NCBI GenBank assembly: GCA_029582165.1 | Contig: CM055880.1 | Location: 6,634,001-6,698,000 of the forward strand | Source: Portulaca oleracea | Lineage: Eukaryota; Streptophyta; Magnoliopsida; Caryophyllales; Portulacaceae | Reading direction: 5' to 3' | Length of the DNA: 64,000 nucleotides | Translations under genes and position numbers: made by a program | Notes under the pieces: generated by a model | What the model was told of the DNA's origin: nothing | What the model saw: only the letters and a program-made list of their open reading frames with translations | Database searches by the model: none | In this document: piece after piece, positions 35,816-47,155 of the stretch | How positions within the stretch are numbered: position 1 is the stretch's first letter | Layout of the letters: each line of letters begins with the position of its first letter

Positions 35816-36785
35816 TACTTTGGGGAAAATAAATGAAAAAGTTATAAGGGTTCGAAAAAGTGGATTGATTTAAGATTAAAATAATATTATTTGAATTTCC
35901 TTTTAATTTTAAAAATTGTTTTTGGTTTGGGTGTTTTTTTAGAGAGTTGGGATAAGTTAGGTTAGATAAAGATAAGTTAAGTTAAGTTAAATTAAGTTAG
36001 TTATGTTTATCTCAACTAAAGAACAAGGCCTATATTTTGGTTTTTGTTAACTCTACAAATTATAACCGCGATTTTTTTCCTTTTCATTAAAAAAATTGTC
36101 TCTAAATGCTCAAATATTCAATATATAAATATATAATTGCTACATTAAGGGTTTGTCAAATAATTCATGGGTAATTTCAGCTTATAAAATTTACCAGTTT
36201 TTGTCTAAATCTATCAAAATTTATCAAAACTTACTAAAAATTATCCAAGTTAAAAAAAATAAAAAATTAAATTTTGATATATTAACGTAAATTTGTCAAA
36301 AATTACCAAAATTTAACCTTTATCTAACTGTTTCTTACCCATGAATTTAATATACCCTAACACGATAAATTACTATAAATATTTTTAATTAACTAGAATT
36401 TACTCGAGTTCCATTTATTCTTCATTGTAGTCTTCAGGGCCTCTCCGTTTCAAAGCGCCTCAAATGTGGATTTTTCCGACCAAGCATAGGGCAATTTGAT
36501 CTTTCACCTTCAAGTCTTCTGGTTTATTAAATTCCAATATGTGCTCCTCTTCCTCTGTTAAATATTTTCGCCATCGGAACCCTAACTTCCAATCCAAGCA
36601 ACCGTCACAAACACAAACTAAATTAAACCATGAAAAACGATACAATCCTCAACCAATGTCAAAACGAAAAACACCGAATGGCACTCCGTAGGGCAATCAT
36701 CAATTTCTCTCTATTTGTAAACAAATCAAAGATCCAAAATAATGTACGATATAAGAGTATTGATAATTAAATTATAGTTTTTAAA
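35816..36785. other. Intergenic, possible further MITE remnant
   Basis: Repeated AAGTTAAGTTA words at 35940-36005 end in AAAGAACAAGGCC, close to the terminus of the Tourist-like family, so 35558-36029 may be a diverged MITE with the SINE fragment inside. ORF 36460-36645 (minus) is not recognised. Confidence 0.35.
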
Positions 36786-36975
36786 GGAGTAGGATAAATT
36801 TCCCACCATTTTGGTAAAATCGATTGGAATTTCCAATCATTTTTCACACCTAAAATTAGAAAAATAGTTGGAAAACTTTAAAAAATAAAATGGTTATTAA
36901 AATGGTTGATTTTTCAAACTATTTTAAATTGGTTGAAAAAATGGCTGATAATACACACTTTTTTTAGTAGTGTAT
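36786..36975. repeat. Relative of the 34258-34566 foldback, one arm
   Basis: Shares TGGAATTTCCAA, AAAATAGTTGGAAAA and AAAATGGTTATTAAAATGGT with that element. It ends TTTTTTTAGTAGTG, whose complement CACTACTAAAAAAA is a CACTA-type terminus. This suggests both are CACTA subterminal or MITE derivatives. Confidence 0.5.
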
Positions 36976-38047
36976 TTACAAAAAAAATATATATTTGATG
37001 AGTGGGGTTAATTCAATTAGGGTGATGTTAAAGCATTTAAAGTTTCTTATAATTATTATTAAATAATTGAATTAGTTTCAAAAATCATAATTAATATTAA
37101 CTTGACGAAGATAATACAATTGAAAAATGTCATACTGAAAGTAAAACATCTATCATCACCTTAGTTTTATTTCTCTGCAAGTGGAAGATTCTTGTCTAGC
37201 TTTGTTTGTAGTGTTCAACATGGGATTATTTATTTATTTTTTCGGCCTCACAAATTCATACTCGTACCTTTTTAAACTATAAATAGTAAAATAAAGTCTA
37301 GAATTTCATAGGTGTCATATGATCGAGTATGTTTGGGATTACCGATTGCTCCCACCTTTATTGACTGCAATAAAAAATATCATAATATTGTTATAAATTT
37401 AAGAATAATATGAAATTCAGTTCAACTATAACAGTTGTCGTAAAATTAACTAGTAGTAATTAAGATAGTCAATTGGATTAGAAAATTTTGTTTATTACTT
37501 TAATTAAAGTTGCATGGAACCAAATCAATGTGATTAGAAGGTTTTGTTTGTTTTAAAAAAATGGATTTACCGTCTGAGGTAATTCAGTACTCAGGCCGAT
37601 AGGAGAAGGGGTAGGAAGACGTGAAAGTTTCCTCCTCAACCCAACCCTTCGTCAATATTTCCAGATAATTTCACAAGGGCAATTTAAGAATCTTGCCCCA
37701 CAACACTTTTTAAGTATCTTATCATTTCTCAAGTTAGCATTTTAATGATGTTTTATACCAAATTTTTTAATAGTGAAATGAACTTTGACTACGGTCGCTG
37801 TATCAATAAGCAAAAATTATAACTTAATTGAATTAACACCATTTGTTATGCTTATTTTAGGCACTTTTAGAAAATACAAAAAATAATTGATAAAAATATA
37901 ACTTTATGCAATTTATATACAATATTATAATTATTGGATTTAGTCATATCATTTTATCTCAACTTAATATATAATATGCATAAAAAAACTTAATATATAA
38001 TAACATAGGTTTAGTGATAGGGCAAGTGTCTTGTCTCAAAACTCATA
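36976..38047. other. Intergenic, nothing recognised
   Basis: AT-rich DNA up to the 5-bp target duplication TCATA (38043-38047) of Copia-I. Confidence 0.5.
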
Positions 38048-38949
38048 TGAAAGAACCCTAGAGGGGGGGGGGGGGGGGTTAATAGGGTTATGAATTTTTC
38101 TGCACTAAGATCACAGAACAAAGGACGTTAATACCTTAATCTTTTCAGATTAAGGTTCAAAACAGTTTAGTAATAACAATCAAATAAAGGACAATAGATA
38201 TCAACTGAATAACCTCCTTTATTAAGATGAAAACTGTTTGTAGCGGAAGTGACCTAAGGTAAACGTCCTTAGGTTCACTTAGAACCAAGCGCCTTGCTAA
38301 GGACGCTTCTTATTTGTTGAAAGATGAACACCCACCAAACCTTCGTTTGGTGTTAACACTATTCAAATCCTAAGTCCGTCTAGGATTTGATTACAAGAGT
38401 CTACCACAGTTCTAGATCCGTTAAGAACTTAAAAGCACTCTTTACAAAAATTCTCGCTTACGAAATCACTCAAACAAAAACACAAATCTGTTTGATACAC
38501 CCTATTTCATCCGTGGAATAGTTAGGTTTCTTTAAGCAAGATGTCTTCTATTTATGCATCTTCCAGAAGTAATAGAGCCGTTTGTATAATGTCGTTGCAA
38601 TCTTGGATTCCTTCCATCTTTATACAGAATGACAACTTCCTTGATTGTTGTTTCCTTCTTGGTCTTGATTTAGAGTATCTCTACTTCGATCTTCTTCTCT
38701 ATTTCCTTGATTAGGTGTTTCCTGAAATAAGGAAATCAATTAGTTAATCCTTAACAAAGAAACAGGCGGCTAAAATAAATTCCAGAGAATCATTTGTGAG
38801 ATACTTCCGTAATTTGGTTTTTGCTTCTTCTTTGGTCTTTCACTTCAAAATTTATTCCCTTGTGGTTGGTATGACGTTTAAGCAAACGTCCTTGGACCGT
38901 CCTTGATCCTGCATAGAACAATGTCCTTTGCATAGAAGAGGATCTTTCA
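38048..38949 (-). repeat. 3' LTR of Copia-I
   Basis: On the plus strand it runs TGAAAGAACCCTAGAG to GAGGATCTTTCA. It matches the other LTR with 17 substitutions counted by eye (14 transitions) and one length difference, a poly-G of 16 versus 8. The family palindrome GACGTTTAAGCAAACGTC lies near its inner end. Confidence 0.95.
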
Positions 38950-38965
38950 ATCTCCCCCTTTTTGA
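38950..38965 (-). other. 3' polypurine tract of Copia-I
   Basis: Minus strand reads CTCAAAAAGGGGGAGAT immediately before the LTR, the plus-strand primer of a copia element. Confidence 0.9.
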
Positions 38966-39134
38966 GTGAAAGACAAAACTCCATGGCAATGATTTTAAGC
39001 AAAAACAGTATATGCAGCTCATAGAGAATTTAACATAGAGACATAGAGAATTTAGCTAGACAATCATGCATATGAGTAGAGAGAGTTAATTACAGACCAA
39101 AATAGAGTTCAGCAGAGCAATAGAGCAAAAGACA

Positions 39135-39148
39135 TCTCCCCCTTTTTG
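39135..39148 (-). other. Second, upstream polypurine-tract copy of Copia-I
   Basis: Minus strand reads CCAAAAAGGGGGAGATG about 185 bp upstream of the 3' tract, just after the third ORF ends. A matching copy lies in Copia-II near 53768, so the duplication is a lineage feature. Confidence 0.75.
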
Positions 39149-39212
39149 GCTTTCACCAGAAAGGAAACAGGAGGAATGTTTGGCATAAAAGTTTTTGAAG
39201 CTAAAATAAACT

Positions 39213-40397
39213 TTAAGGAAGGGGGACATTGGGGGTGTCTGCATCAGGAGAGGATTTGAGGTCAGCAACTGGAGAGGTGCATTGAGTGGTCTGAGTGGTT
39301 GGAGGATGTGGCAGGGATGACATGACGTCTTTGAGAGAGGCGATGGCAGAGTGGAGAGATGCATGCACAGTTTGAAGACCTTGGATTTCATGGTGAAGGG
39401 TGAGGACTTCACTCCTGAGGTTAGAGACTTGAATCTGCAGACTGTCCTGAACATCCTTGGCAGCAGCAGCAGAAGAGCTCTCACGAGCAGCCTTTATCTC
39501 ATCTGAGTGGAGCCAAGTTCCATCATCTTGTTGTTGATAGCCCAGACTCTTGAGAAGAGGAATGCCTATGTTAGAGATGTGGACAGGAACTCGTTCTGAG
39601 GCAGGTAGAGGAACTACATAGGCTTGGAAGATCTTGTTGAGGAGGTTGCAGTAAGACAAAGGCCCAGAGGTGGAGGACGCTGCTCGAATGAGGTTGGTGA
39701 CAACAATGTCACCTATCTCAGGATGTCGGTCATTGATGACGTTTAGGAGAAAGTAGGCGCAAGCTTCATTTAGGGTTTCTTTGTTAGAACCACGGGGTAA
39801 GATTGTGCGAACAATGGTATAGTACAGAAAACGGGCCTCAGAGGTCAGGGCAGTGTATTGGGTGTTTTTGATTTCGGTGGGACGCCCATACAGTTTCAAG
39901 AGTTCTTGTTTTGGGTCCGAAGGTAAAGGGAGAGGAGATTTGGCTATGCTGGGAGTGAGATTCAGAATTTTTTCAACAAGGTTTGCAGAGAGAAAAATGT
40001 CAGTTCCTGAGACTTTTGAATGAAGAGAAGTTCTGCCCGGATTGACCACTAGATTGGCAAAAAATTGATGAACAAGGGATGGGTAGACACCTCGGTCACA
40101 GTTGAAGAAGGATTGACAGCCAATGTCTTTTAGGGTCGAAAAGGAGGGAAAGGCTTCAATGAAGGAGTCCAAGTCGACAGTATCACAACACAGCAGTGGG
40201 CGTTTTGAAAATAGTTCCAGGCGTTGGGAAGGTGTGAGTTGAAGAGTTGAGTTTGAAGGGGGTGGAACTATAAGTGCATCAGAGGAGGAACTGTGGGAGT
40301 TGGTGGAATCGGGGGGAATGGGTGAGGATTTACTGGAGCGAGTGCGTTTTGCAACCCCAGAGGAGGCTGCTTGTTTGAGGGCAGGTCGCTTTCCCAT
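39213..40397 (-). CDS. Third ORF of Copia-I (plant transposon-protein domain, coiled coil)
   Basis: An intact 394-codon ORF downstream of pol and in the same orientation, 547 bp after the RNase H stop. It opens with a basic, serine-rich stretch (KRTRSS) that could be a nuclear localisation signal. The middle third (LVHQFFANL, ARFLYYTIVRTILPRGS, ACAYFLLNVINDRHPEIGD) resembles the family catalogued as putative plant transposon protein (Transposase_32). A heptad-like helix follows at about residues 315-365 (LRSEVLTLHHEIQGLQ). SIRE-lineage elements are known for extra ORFs here, some called env-like, but I see no signal peptide or membrane span. The same domain and coil occur in Copia-II. Function is unknown. 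It is the only complete ORF after gag in this element. Confidence 0.85.
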   Translation of the reverse strand: MGKRPALKQAASSGVAKRTRSSKSSPIPPDSTNSHSSSSDALIVPPPSNSTLQLTPSQRLELFSKRPLLCCDTVDLDSFIEAFPSFSTLKDIGCQSFFNCDRGVYPSLVHQFFANLVVNPGRTSLHSKVSGTDIFLSANLVEKILNLTPSIAKSPLPLPSDPKQELLKLYGRPTEIKNTQYTALTSEARFLYYTIVRTILPRGSNKETLNEACAYFLLNVINDRHPEIGDIVVTNLIRAASSTSGPLSYCNLLNKIFQAYVVPLPASERVPVHISNIGIPLLKSLGYQQQDDGTWLHSDEIKAARESSSAAAAKDVQDSLQIQVSNLRSEVLTLHHEIQGLQTVHASLHSAIASLKDVMSSLPHPPTTQTTQCTSPVADLKSSPDADTPNVPLP

Positions 40398-40943
40398 GGT
40401 GAGAGTTTGAAGATTTTGAGGAATGAAGGAGATAGAGATGGTTGGTGGGGATGAGTGAGGAGAAAAGTGTGAAGTGTGGGGCAGTTAAAATAGGAGTGTG
40501 AAAAGGATAAGGGGGGAAGGTCGGATATGGGGAAGGAAAAAGGAAATGATGAGAAGGTACGGCTATCAAAAAAGGATGGAGGGAGGATTGAGTGTGGCGG
40601 TTGAGATTTTTATTGTGATTTGATGGAGTAATTAATGGATTTTGAATTTCGTAAGAAGGGAAGTGGAGGGCGGTTTAAAAAAGGAATGAGAGGAGGAGTT
40701 ACAGAAAGAGGAGATTAACTACCAAAAATACACAAAAAAAATTTGAAAATATCAGTTATCCAGAGCAGTTATGGAATCAACTGTCTGTATAACCGTTTGC
40801 CAAGATTTCGTATGAGAATGCTCAATGTGGTTCCAGGACAAGAGTGTCAAGGACCTTTATGAGCAAAAGGAGGTTAGAGAACATACCTGGTGGGTGAGGT
40901 CCTTTGGCTCCCCCTGGAAGGATGAGCCCTGACTCCCCTTCAA
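40398..40943. other. Spacer between RNase H and third ORF of Copia-I
   Basis: Non-coding internal sequence of the element; no recognised signal. Confidence 0.6.
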
Positions 40944-41596
40944 CTAGGCACTAGGTTGAAGCATGCCAAGCTCCCTTCTGTTAGTGATGAACTGCTCAGT
41001 GGGAAGGGGCTTGGTGAAGATGTCGGCCAGTTGTTGATGTGTGGGTACAAAGTCCATAGTGATATGACCTTTATCCACATGATCTCTGATAAAATGATGT
41101 CGTACTTCATATGTTTGGTGCGAGAGTGCTGAACTGGATTTTTGGTAATTTGAATCGCACTTTGGTCATCACATTTAATTGGAGTACTTGAGGTTTCAAT
41201 GCCAAGGTCCTTTATCTGTTGCTTGATCCACAGGAGTTGGGCACAACAGGCACCGGTGACAATGTACTCAGCCTCCGCTGTAGAGAGGGCAACAACATTC
41301 TGCTTCTTTGATTGCCAAGATATAAGAGATAGACCTAGCATTTGACATCCTCCTGAAGTGCTTTTTCGATCTGTTCGTGATCCAGCAAAATCGGCATCTG
41401 AGTATCCAACAAGATGAAGGGGGTTGTTGCTAGGATACCATAGCCCAAGGTCCTTTGTGCCTGCAAGATATCTCAGGATTCTTTTGGCAGCAATCAAGTG
41501 AGATTCCTTAGGGGCACTTTGAAAGCGGGCACATACACACACACTAAACATAATGTCTGGACGACTAGCGGTTAGATAGAGGAGAGATCCAATCAT
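40944..41596 (-). pseudogene. Copia-I RNase H, frameshifted
   Basis: Continues from the RT fragment with the motifs MIGSLLYLTASRPDIMFSV, HLVGYSDADFAGSRTDRKST and ALSTAEAEYI, the copia RNase H hallmark (DADFAG, TAEAEY). A single-base shift near 41110 throws the reading frame off before the usual ending; in the shifted frame LADIFTKPL and a stop at 40944 are visible. The shift removes the last acidic part of the domain, so the enzyme would be inactive. Confidence 0.88.
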
Positions 41597-41608
41597 ACCT
41601 CGGTATTG

Positions 41609-42960
41609 CTAGTCAGAAATGACCTTACCGTTTTGGTCATGATCCAGCTTTATGGTGGAGGACATTGGAGTGCTACAATGTTTGACATTTTCAAGCCCAT
41701 ATTTCTTTAGAAGTTCTTTGACATACTTACTCTGATTGATGAAAATGCCATCTTCATGCTGCTTGATTTGCAGCCCAAGGAAGAATCTAAGTTCTCCCAC
41801 AAGGCTCATTTCAAATTCCTTGCTCATAAGATCAGAGAAGTCCTTTACGAGGATTTCATTAGTAGCACCAAAAATAATGTCATCTACATAAACTTGAATA
41901 ATAGTGGAGTCCAGACCTGAGGTTTTGATGAACAGTGTTTTGTCTATGAGACCTCTTGTGAATCCATTTCTTAGAAGAAAGGAGCTTAGTCTCTCATACC
42001 AAGCCCTGGGAGCTTGTTTTAGCCCATAAAGGGCCTTCTGAAGTTTGTAGACATGAGTGTCTGGATTTTGTTGTTCGAATCCTGGAGGTTGCTCCACATA
42101 GACTTCTTCTTTTAGATATCCATTGAGGAATGCACTTTTTACATCCATTTGATATAGCTTCATGTGAGTTGATGCAGCATAGGCAAGGAGTATCCGAATG
42201 GCCTCTAGTCTTGCAACTGGGGCGAAGGTTTCTTCATAATCAATGTCTTCTTCTTGATTATATCCTTTTGCAACTAGTCTTGCCTTGTTTCTTGTGACAG
42301 TGCCATGTTCATTTAATTTCTTGCGGTAGACCCATTTTACACCAATTACTGGATGGTGGTTGGGTCTTAGGACAAGCTTCCATACTTTGTTGTGCTCGAA
42401 TTGATTTAACTCTTCTTGCATAGCTAGGATCCAGTTGCTGTCCTTTAGAGCTTCTTCAGGTCCTTTAGGTTCAATCTGAGAAACAAATGCGTGAAAGGCA
42501 CAGAAGTTTCTAAGAGAGGATCGAGTTCTAATACCTGTTTCCAGACCTGAAAGGAGATTGTCTGCTGGATGAGCAGGTTTGAACCTGAAGGTCCTTGATG
42601 ACTCCTCGGTGTTTTGCTGTGCAGTATCAGCCATTTGAGGAGTTTCTGTTAGTGAAGGTCCTTGTTCTTCACTTGAAGAAGGTCCTTGTCCTTCTGTTGA
42701 GGAATGTCCTTGTTCTTCATCATGCAGAGGTCCTTGAGCTTCATGTTCTGAAGTTGATGGCATGTTGTCATCGGGAGGAGGTTCTTCATTTTGTTGCAGA
42801 GGACCTTGCTGAAATATGCGAGGGATGTCCTCGTCATCATCTTCTTGAAGAATCTGGGTTTTGATGGAGGACCTTTCTGATGAAGTAGTGGAAGTTTCAT
42901 CAAAGACAACATGGATTGATTCTTCCACCTTTCTGGATGCTTTAATGTAGACTCTAAACC
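41609..42960 (-). pseudogene. Copia-I reverse transcriptase, cut off by stop codon
   Basis: Starts at the post-integrase linker ([12 protein letters not shown]) and covers the reverse transcriptase with [29 protein letters not shown] and the catalytic YVDD box in [11 protein letters not shown]. The palm and fingers look complete. A TAG at 41609-41611 separates it from RNase H, normally in the same polyprotein. No start codon of its own is expected, since this is an internal part of pol; the integrase that should precede it is missing. Confidence 0.9.
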
Positions 42961-43173
42961 TTCTACATAATATACATCATTTATACAGTTGACTGAATCC
43001 TTACCGACCTTGCCGACACCAAGGATCTTCCCTTGGCTTTTGTCTCCAAACGTTATCTTCCCACTTCTGATGTCCTTGAGTTCTCTGAATTTGGTTGGAT
43101 CTCCAGTCATGTGTCTTGAGCATCCGCTGTCCAAATACCAGAGGTCGTTGTGAGCCCTGAGACAAACCTGCAC
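42955..43173 (-). pseudogene. Copia-I aspartic protease
   Basis: Carries the copia protease signature WYLDSGCSRHMTG with the catalytic DSG, followed by ITFGDKSQGKILGVG. It lies in a different frame from gag, so either a programmed shift or a mutation separates them. The reading frame then runs straight into post-integrase linker sequence in the wrong frame, marking the deletion junction. Confidence 0.88.
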
Positions 43174-44764
43174 TGAAGGACATTATACCTTTCTTTGGAC
43201 CAAGAGGTTTATGAAAGGTTTCTTTGTTTGGGGGAACGGATTTGTTGTTTGGCTTCTTTGGAACCCACTTTGCTTTGGTTCTTGGTTTTGGTATAGGTGT
43301 GGGTTTATGAGTGGGTAAGATTTCTGGTTTGGTTCTGGGTGAACCAGGTTTATCTGTAGAGGTTTTCTTCTCAGGATTTATGGTAGAATGAGCTTGGTCT
43401 ATTTCTTGATTCAGAATGGAATTCAGCTCTTTTCGGTTCTGTATCATTTCATTTCTCATGCTGACATTATCAGAGGTAAGGTTTTTGATTATCTCCAATT
43501 GAGTTTCTATGGTTTTGGAGTTCGTTTCAGCAATTCTAGTGAGATATTGCACTTTGTCGGTGAGGGTTGCAATATAGTCAAGCAGATTGAGCAATCTTGG
43601 TTTCAAATTAAGTGAAGGACATTTTAGAAAGAGATTTGTAAATACCTTATCATCGTCATTCGCCTCTATTTCATCTGCTTGTGTTTCTGTAAGGTCCTTT
43701 GCCATGAGACAAAGGTTTGCGATTTCCTCGGACTCACTTTCACTCTCACTGTCTTCACTTTCACTCCATGTGGCAACCATGGCTTTGCTGCTCAATCTTT
43801 TTCCTCTGAAATCGCTTTGTTCCTTGACTTTCTTCACATGAGGACATTCCCTAACCAGGTGATCTGTTGCACCACAAGCGAAGCATTTATATTCATTATC
43901 ATCCTTGGTTTGAATTTTACCTTTGGGTGAAGATCGTTTGGAGGATGATTCTCTCAGATAGCCACGGAATCTGGGATTCTTTCTGTATAGTCGTCTGAAA
44001 CCTTTAGCTAGCATGGCCATGGTTTCTTCACCATCATCCTCTGATTCTTCTTCTGGTTCCTTGGTGCTTTTGAGGGCAATGTCCTTGGTCTGACTGCCTT
44101 CAGACAGTCGTATCTCATGTGCAAGAAGTTTGCCAATCAGCTCTTCAATTTTCAAGGTCTCTAGATCTTGGGCTTCTTCTATTGCCGTTACTTTTGGTCC
44201 CCACTTGTGCCTAGGAAGACACTGAAGGACCTTGTTCACTTGTTCTTCATTGGAATAGGATTTTCTGAGGGACTTGAGATGGTTGATGATTGCACTGAAT
44301 CTTTTGAACATTGACTCAATGGACTCATTTTCTTCCATCTTGAAGCCTTCATACTTTTGAACTAGTATGTTGACCTTGGTCTTCTTTACTTGGTTTGTTC
44401 CTTCATAGGTTGTGACCAAGTAATTCCATATCTGCTGAGCTGTATCAAAATTAGACACTCTTTCAAATTCATTAGAGTTAAGACTGCAAATTAAAAGATA
44501 ATGTGCATGAGTATTTTTCTTTGCTCGCTCTTTTTCTTCAGCTAAATACTCAGATCTTGGTTTATCACTTGTTGTTCCATCTGCAGCAGTCGTCTGGGGA
44601 GTAGGGTAGTTTCCTTTGGTGACTACATCCCAAATGTCCTCATCTTGATTTCTCAAGAAGATCTCCATTTGGCGCTTCCAGATTCTGTAGTTGTCACCTG
44701 TCAGTAAAGGTGATCTGTTCCATGAACGTCCTTGACTTAAGTTTCCCATGTTGTGATCTCCCAT
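43160..44764 (-). CDS. Copia-I Gag (UBN2-type with zinc knuckle)
   Basis: The ORF opens MGDHNMGN, 61 bp inside the internal edge of the 5' LTR. It shows the copia gag fold (LLTGDNYRIWKRQMEIFL, LVTTYEGTNQVKKTKVNIL, ESMFKRFSAIINHLKSL), an acidic linker, and a CX2CX4HX4C knuckle (CFACGATDHLVRECP) that binds RNA. A coiled stretch and a basic, proline-rich tail follow. The frame is intact over its length; the ORF's further run into the protease region is in the wrong frame. Confidence 0.88.
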
Positions 44765-44808
44765 GATCTTTGTCACAGAGCGATTAGTCTCTGAATTTTC
44801 AGTGGACC

Positions 44809-44823
44809 AAGCTCTGATACCAA
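44809..44823 (-). other. Primer-binding site of Copia-I
   Basis: Minus strand reads TTGGTATCAGAGC two bases inside the 5' LTR, complementary to the 3' end of initiator tRNA-Met, the usual plant copia primer. Confidence 0.92.
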
Positions 44824-44824
44824 T

Positions 44825-45718
44825 TGAAAGAACCCTAGAGGGGGGGGTGAATAGGGTTATGAATTTTTCTGCACTAAGATCACAGAACAAAGGACGTTAA
44901 TACCTTAATCTTTTCAGATTAAGGTTCAAAACAGTTTGGTAATAACAATCAAATAAAGGACAATAGATATCAACTGAATAACCTCCTTTATTAAGATGAA
45001 AATTGTTTGTAGCGGAAGTGACCTAAAGTAAACGTCCTTAGGTTCACTTAGAACCAAGCGCCTTGCTAAGGACGCTTCTTATTTGTTGAAAGATGAACAC
45101 CCACCAAACCTTCGTTTGGTGTTAATACTATTCAAATCCTAAGTCCGTCTAAAATTTGATTACAAGAGTCTACCACAGTTCTAGATCCGTTAAGAACTTG
45201 AAAGCACTCTTTACAAAAATTCTCGCTTACGAAATCACTCAAACAAAAACACAAATCTGTTTGATACACCCTATTTCATCCGTGGAATAGTTAGGTTTCT
45301 TTGAGCAAGATGTCTTCTATTTATGCATCTTCCAGAAGTAATAGAGCCGTTTGTATAATGCCGTTGCAATCTTGGATTCCTTCCATCTTTATGCAGAATG
45401 ACAACTTCCTTGATTGCTGTTTCCTTCTTGGTCTTGATTTAGAGTATCTCTACTTCGATCTTCTTCTCTATTTCCTTGATTAGGTGTTTTCTGAAATAAG
45501 GAAATCAATTAGTTAATCCTTAACAAAGAAACAGGCGGCTAAAATAAATTCCAGAGAATCATTTGTGAGATACTTCCCTAATTTGGTTTTTGCTTCTTCT
45601 TTGGTCTTTCACTTCAAAATTTATTCTCTTGTGGTTGGTATGACGTTTAAGCAAACGTCCTTGGTCCGTCCTTGATCCTGCATAGAACAATGTCCTTTGC
45701 ATAGAGGAGGATCTTTCA
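44825..45718 (-). repeat. 5' LTR of Copia-I
   Basis: 894 bp, near-identical partner of 38048-38949. On the minus strand it starts TGAAAGATCCTC and ends CTAGGGTTCTTTCA. Confidence 0.95.
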
Positions 45719-45969
45719 TCATATAATTTTTATTTTCATAAAGATTAAAATTAATGCACCACTCAAATATTTTCTCATCCATACTCCTATACTCAATAGT
45801 CAATACTCTTGATAAAGAGGAAATTATTGCTCCACTAAGATATATCCAAGGTTTTGCAATTCAAGTGACATGAAAGTAGGAAATTTATCCACCCACTAGA
45901 ATTCAAATCCGAGCAGTCACAATTTTATTTAGTAGAAATTATTGATTCCCTAGAGACAATTCTTGTGGG

Positions 45970-46400
45970 TCTTAGACTAAGAATATCTGCAATGGTGACT
46001 ATAAGTTATACTTACTTGATAAAATGGAAGGAGTATGACCCACTAAGAGAGTTAGAGTTCGACTCTTTTTTTTTACTTTTTGATAAGGTTCGACTCTTTA
46101 TATTAACTTGTTTTGCGATATTGAATGTGAGTTTGATTAAAATATTTTTAAAAAAGGTGTATGCTCCACATTTATTGATTTGAATACACTACAACAGAAC
46201 TAAAAAAAAGAAAAAACGCCGAGAATCTTGTGTTCATCCTCGTGCGTCGATCGAGCATGAGTTCAAGTTTTGCTCACCGTCCTTATTACTGAGCTGACTC
46301 GTCCTCGTCCTCGCCCATGCCACATCAACACCATCTCATTTTGAAACTCGTCATTACGGAAGCTCTAAGTTTGAGCTTAGTTTGGTATCAAACTCCGTTT
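45970..46400. repeat. Dispersed repeat, copy 2
   Basis: Partner of 19548-19975, with an extra duplicated GTTCGACTCTTT segment near 46050-46095. Confidence 0.6.
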
Positions 46401-46924
46401 GCAGCCTGACAGACATGTTAAACTGACATCATCCGACTATTACCCTAACATCATCGACCATTACACTGAATACGAGCCTCGGTTTAAAGGCATTTTTTCA
46501 ATAAAGGCTATTTACAGCTAATTGCTACTACTACATTAAGCATATATATGCGCCTGCTTGGCAAGAATCTTATCCTTCCAGGTTCTTCTATTAAACACAC
46601 GTAAGTCAAATCAAATTAAACGACAAAGGACATAAAGACAGAAACAGATCTGTCAAAATATCTTTGTTTAACTTTTTTTCTTTTTTAATTAATTTTTTTT
46701 TATGAATGAATGATTCGAGATGTCTATCTTATGGGGGAAAAAATCAAATTAAACAAACGAGGAGATAAACACGGAAACAAATCCCATAAGAGTAGTCAAG
46801 ATGTCTGCGGCAAAGGAATGATTGGTTGTCCAAATTCCAAATGACAGCACTAGAGAGAATGACAAGAAGCTCAATTATGGAAGCTCCGAAACTTTTGTTC
46901 ATTTGATCTTTTTTTGTCCTCCTT
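46401..46924. other. Intergenic, nothing recognised
   Basis: AT-rich. The ORF at 46744-46962 on the minus strand has no domain. Confidence 0.5.
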
Positions 46925-47155
46925 AAAAATTGTGTTTTGTAAAATTTATAAAATTTGATCATAAATTTTTTATTATAATATAATGATTGTTAAATAAAAA
47001 TAATAACATTAGATTCGTGATGGAAAATATATACTAGCATAAAAGTATCATATTACAATTATTAATAAAGTATTATATGAAAAATTATCAATCAATAAGT
47101 GACAATCGAGACCGTGACAGTCAAACAAATGACAAATAATATGGAACGAAGGGAG
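46925..47155 (-). mobile_element. Stowaway-like MITE copy 4, one end eroded
   Basis: Reads the 257-bp family in reverse and ends ATGGAACGAAGGGAG at 47155, followed by TA. The other terminus is lost near 46925. Confidence 0.75.

Larger units (their letters stand above)
38048..45718 (-). mobile_element. Copia-I, SIRE/Maximus-like Ty1/copia retrotransposon
   Basis: A 7671-bp element on the minus strand with two LTRs (902 and 894 bp), 5-bp target duplication TCATA at 38043-38047 and 45719-45723, a primer-binding site complementary to initiator tRNA-Met, gag with zinc knuckle, protease, reverse transcriptase, RNase H, an extra third ORF and a polypurine tract. Integrase is absent: the protease region runs directly into the linker that normally follows integrase, near 42950. 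A stop separates RT from RNase H and frameshifts lie between gag and protease and within RNase H. It cannot make a full set of its own proteins. SIRE-lineage assignment rests on domain order and the third ORF. Confidence 0.93.

Noticed and set aside
39213..40397. Envelope protein call for the third ORF
   Set aside because: No signal peptide or membrane span visible; position alone is insufficient.
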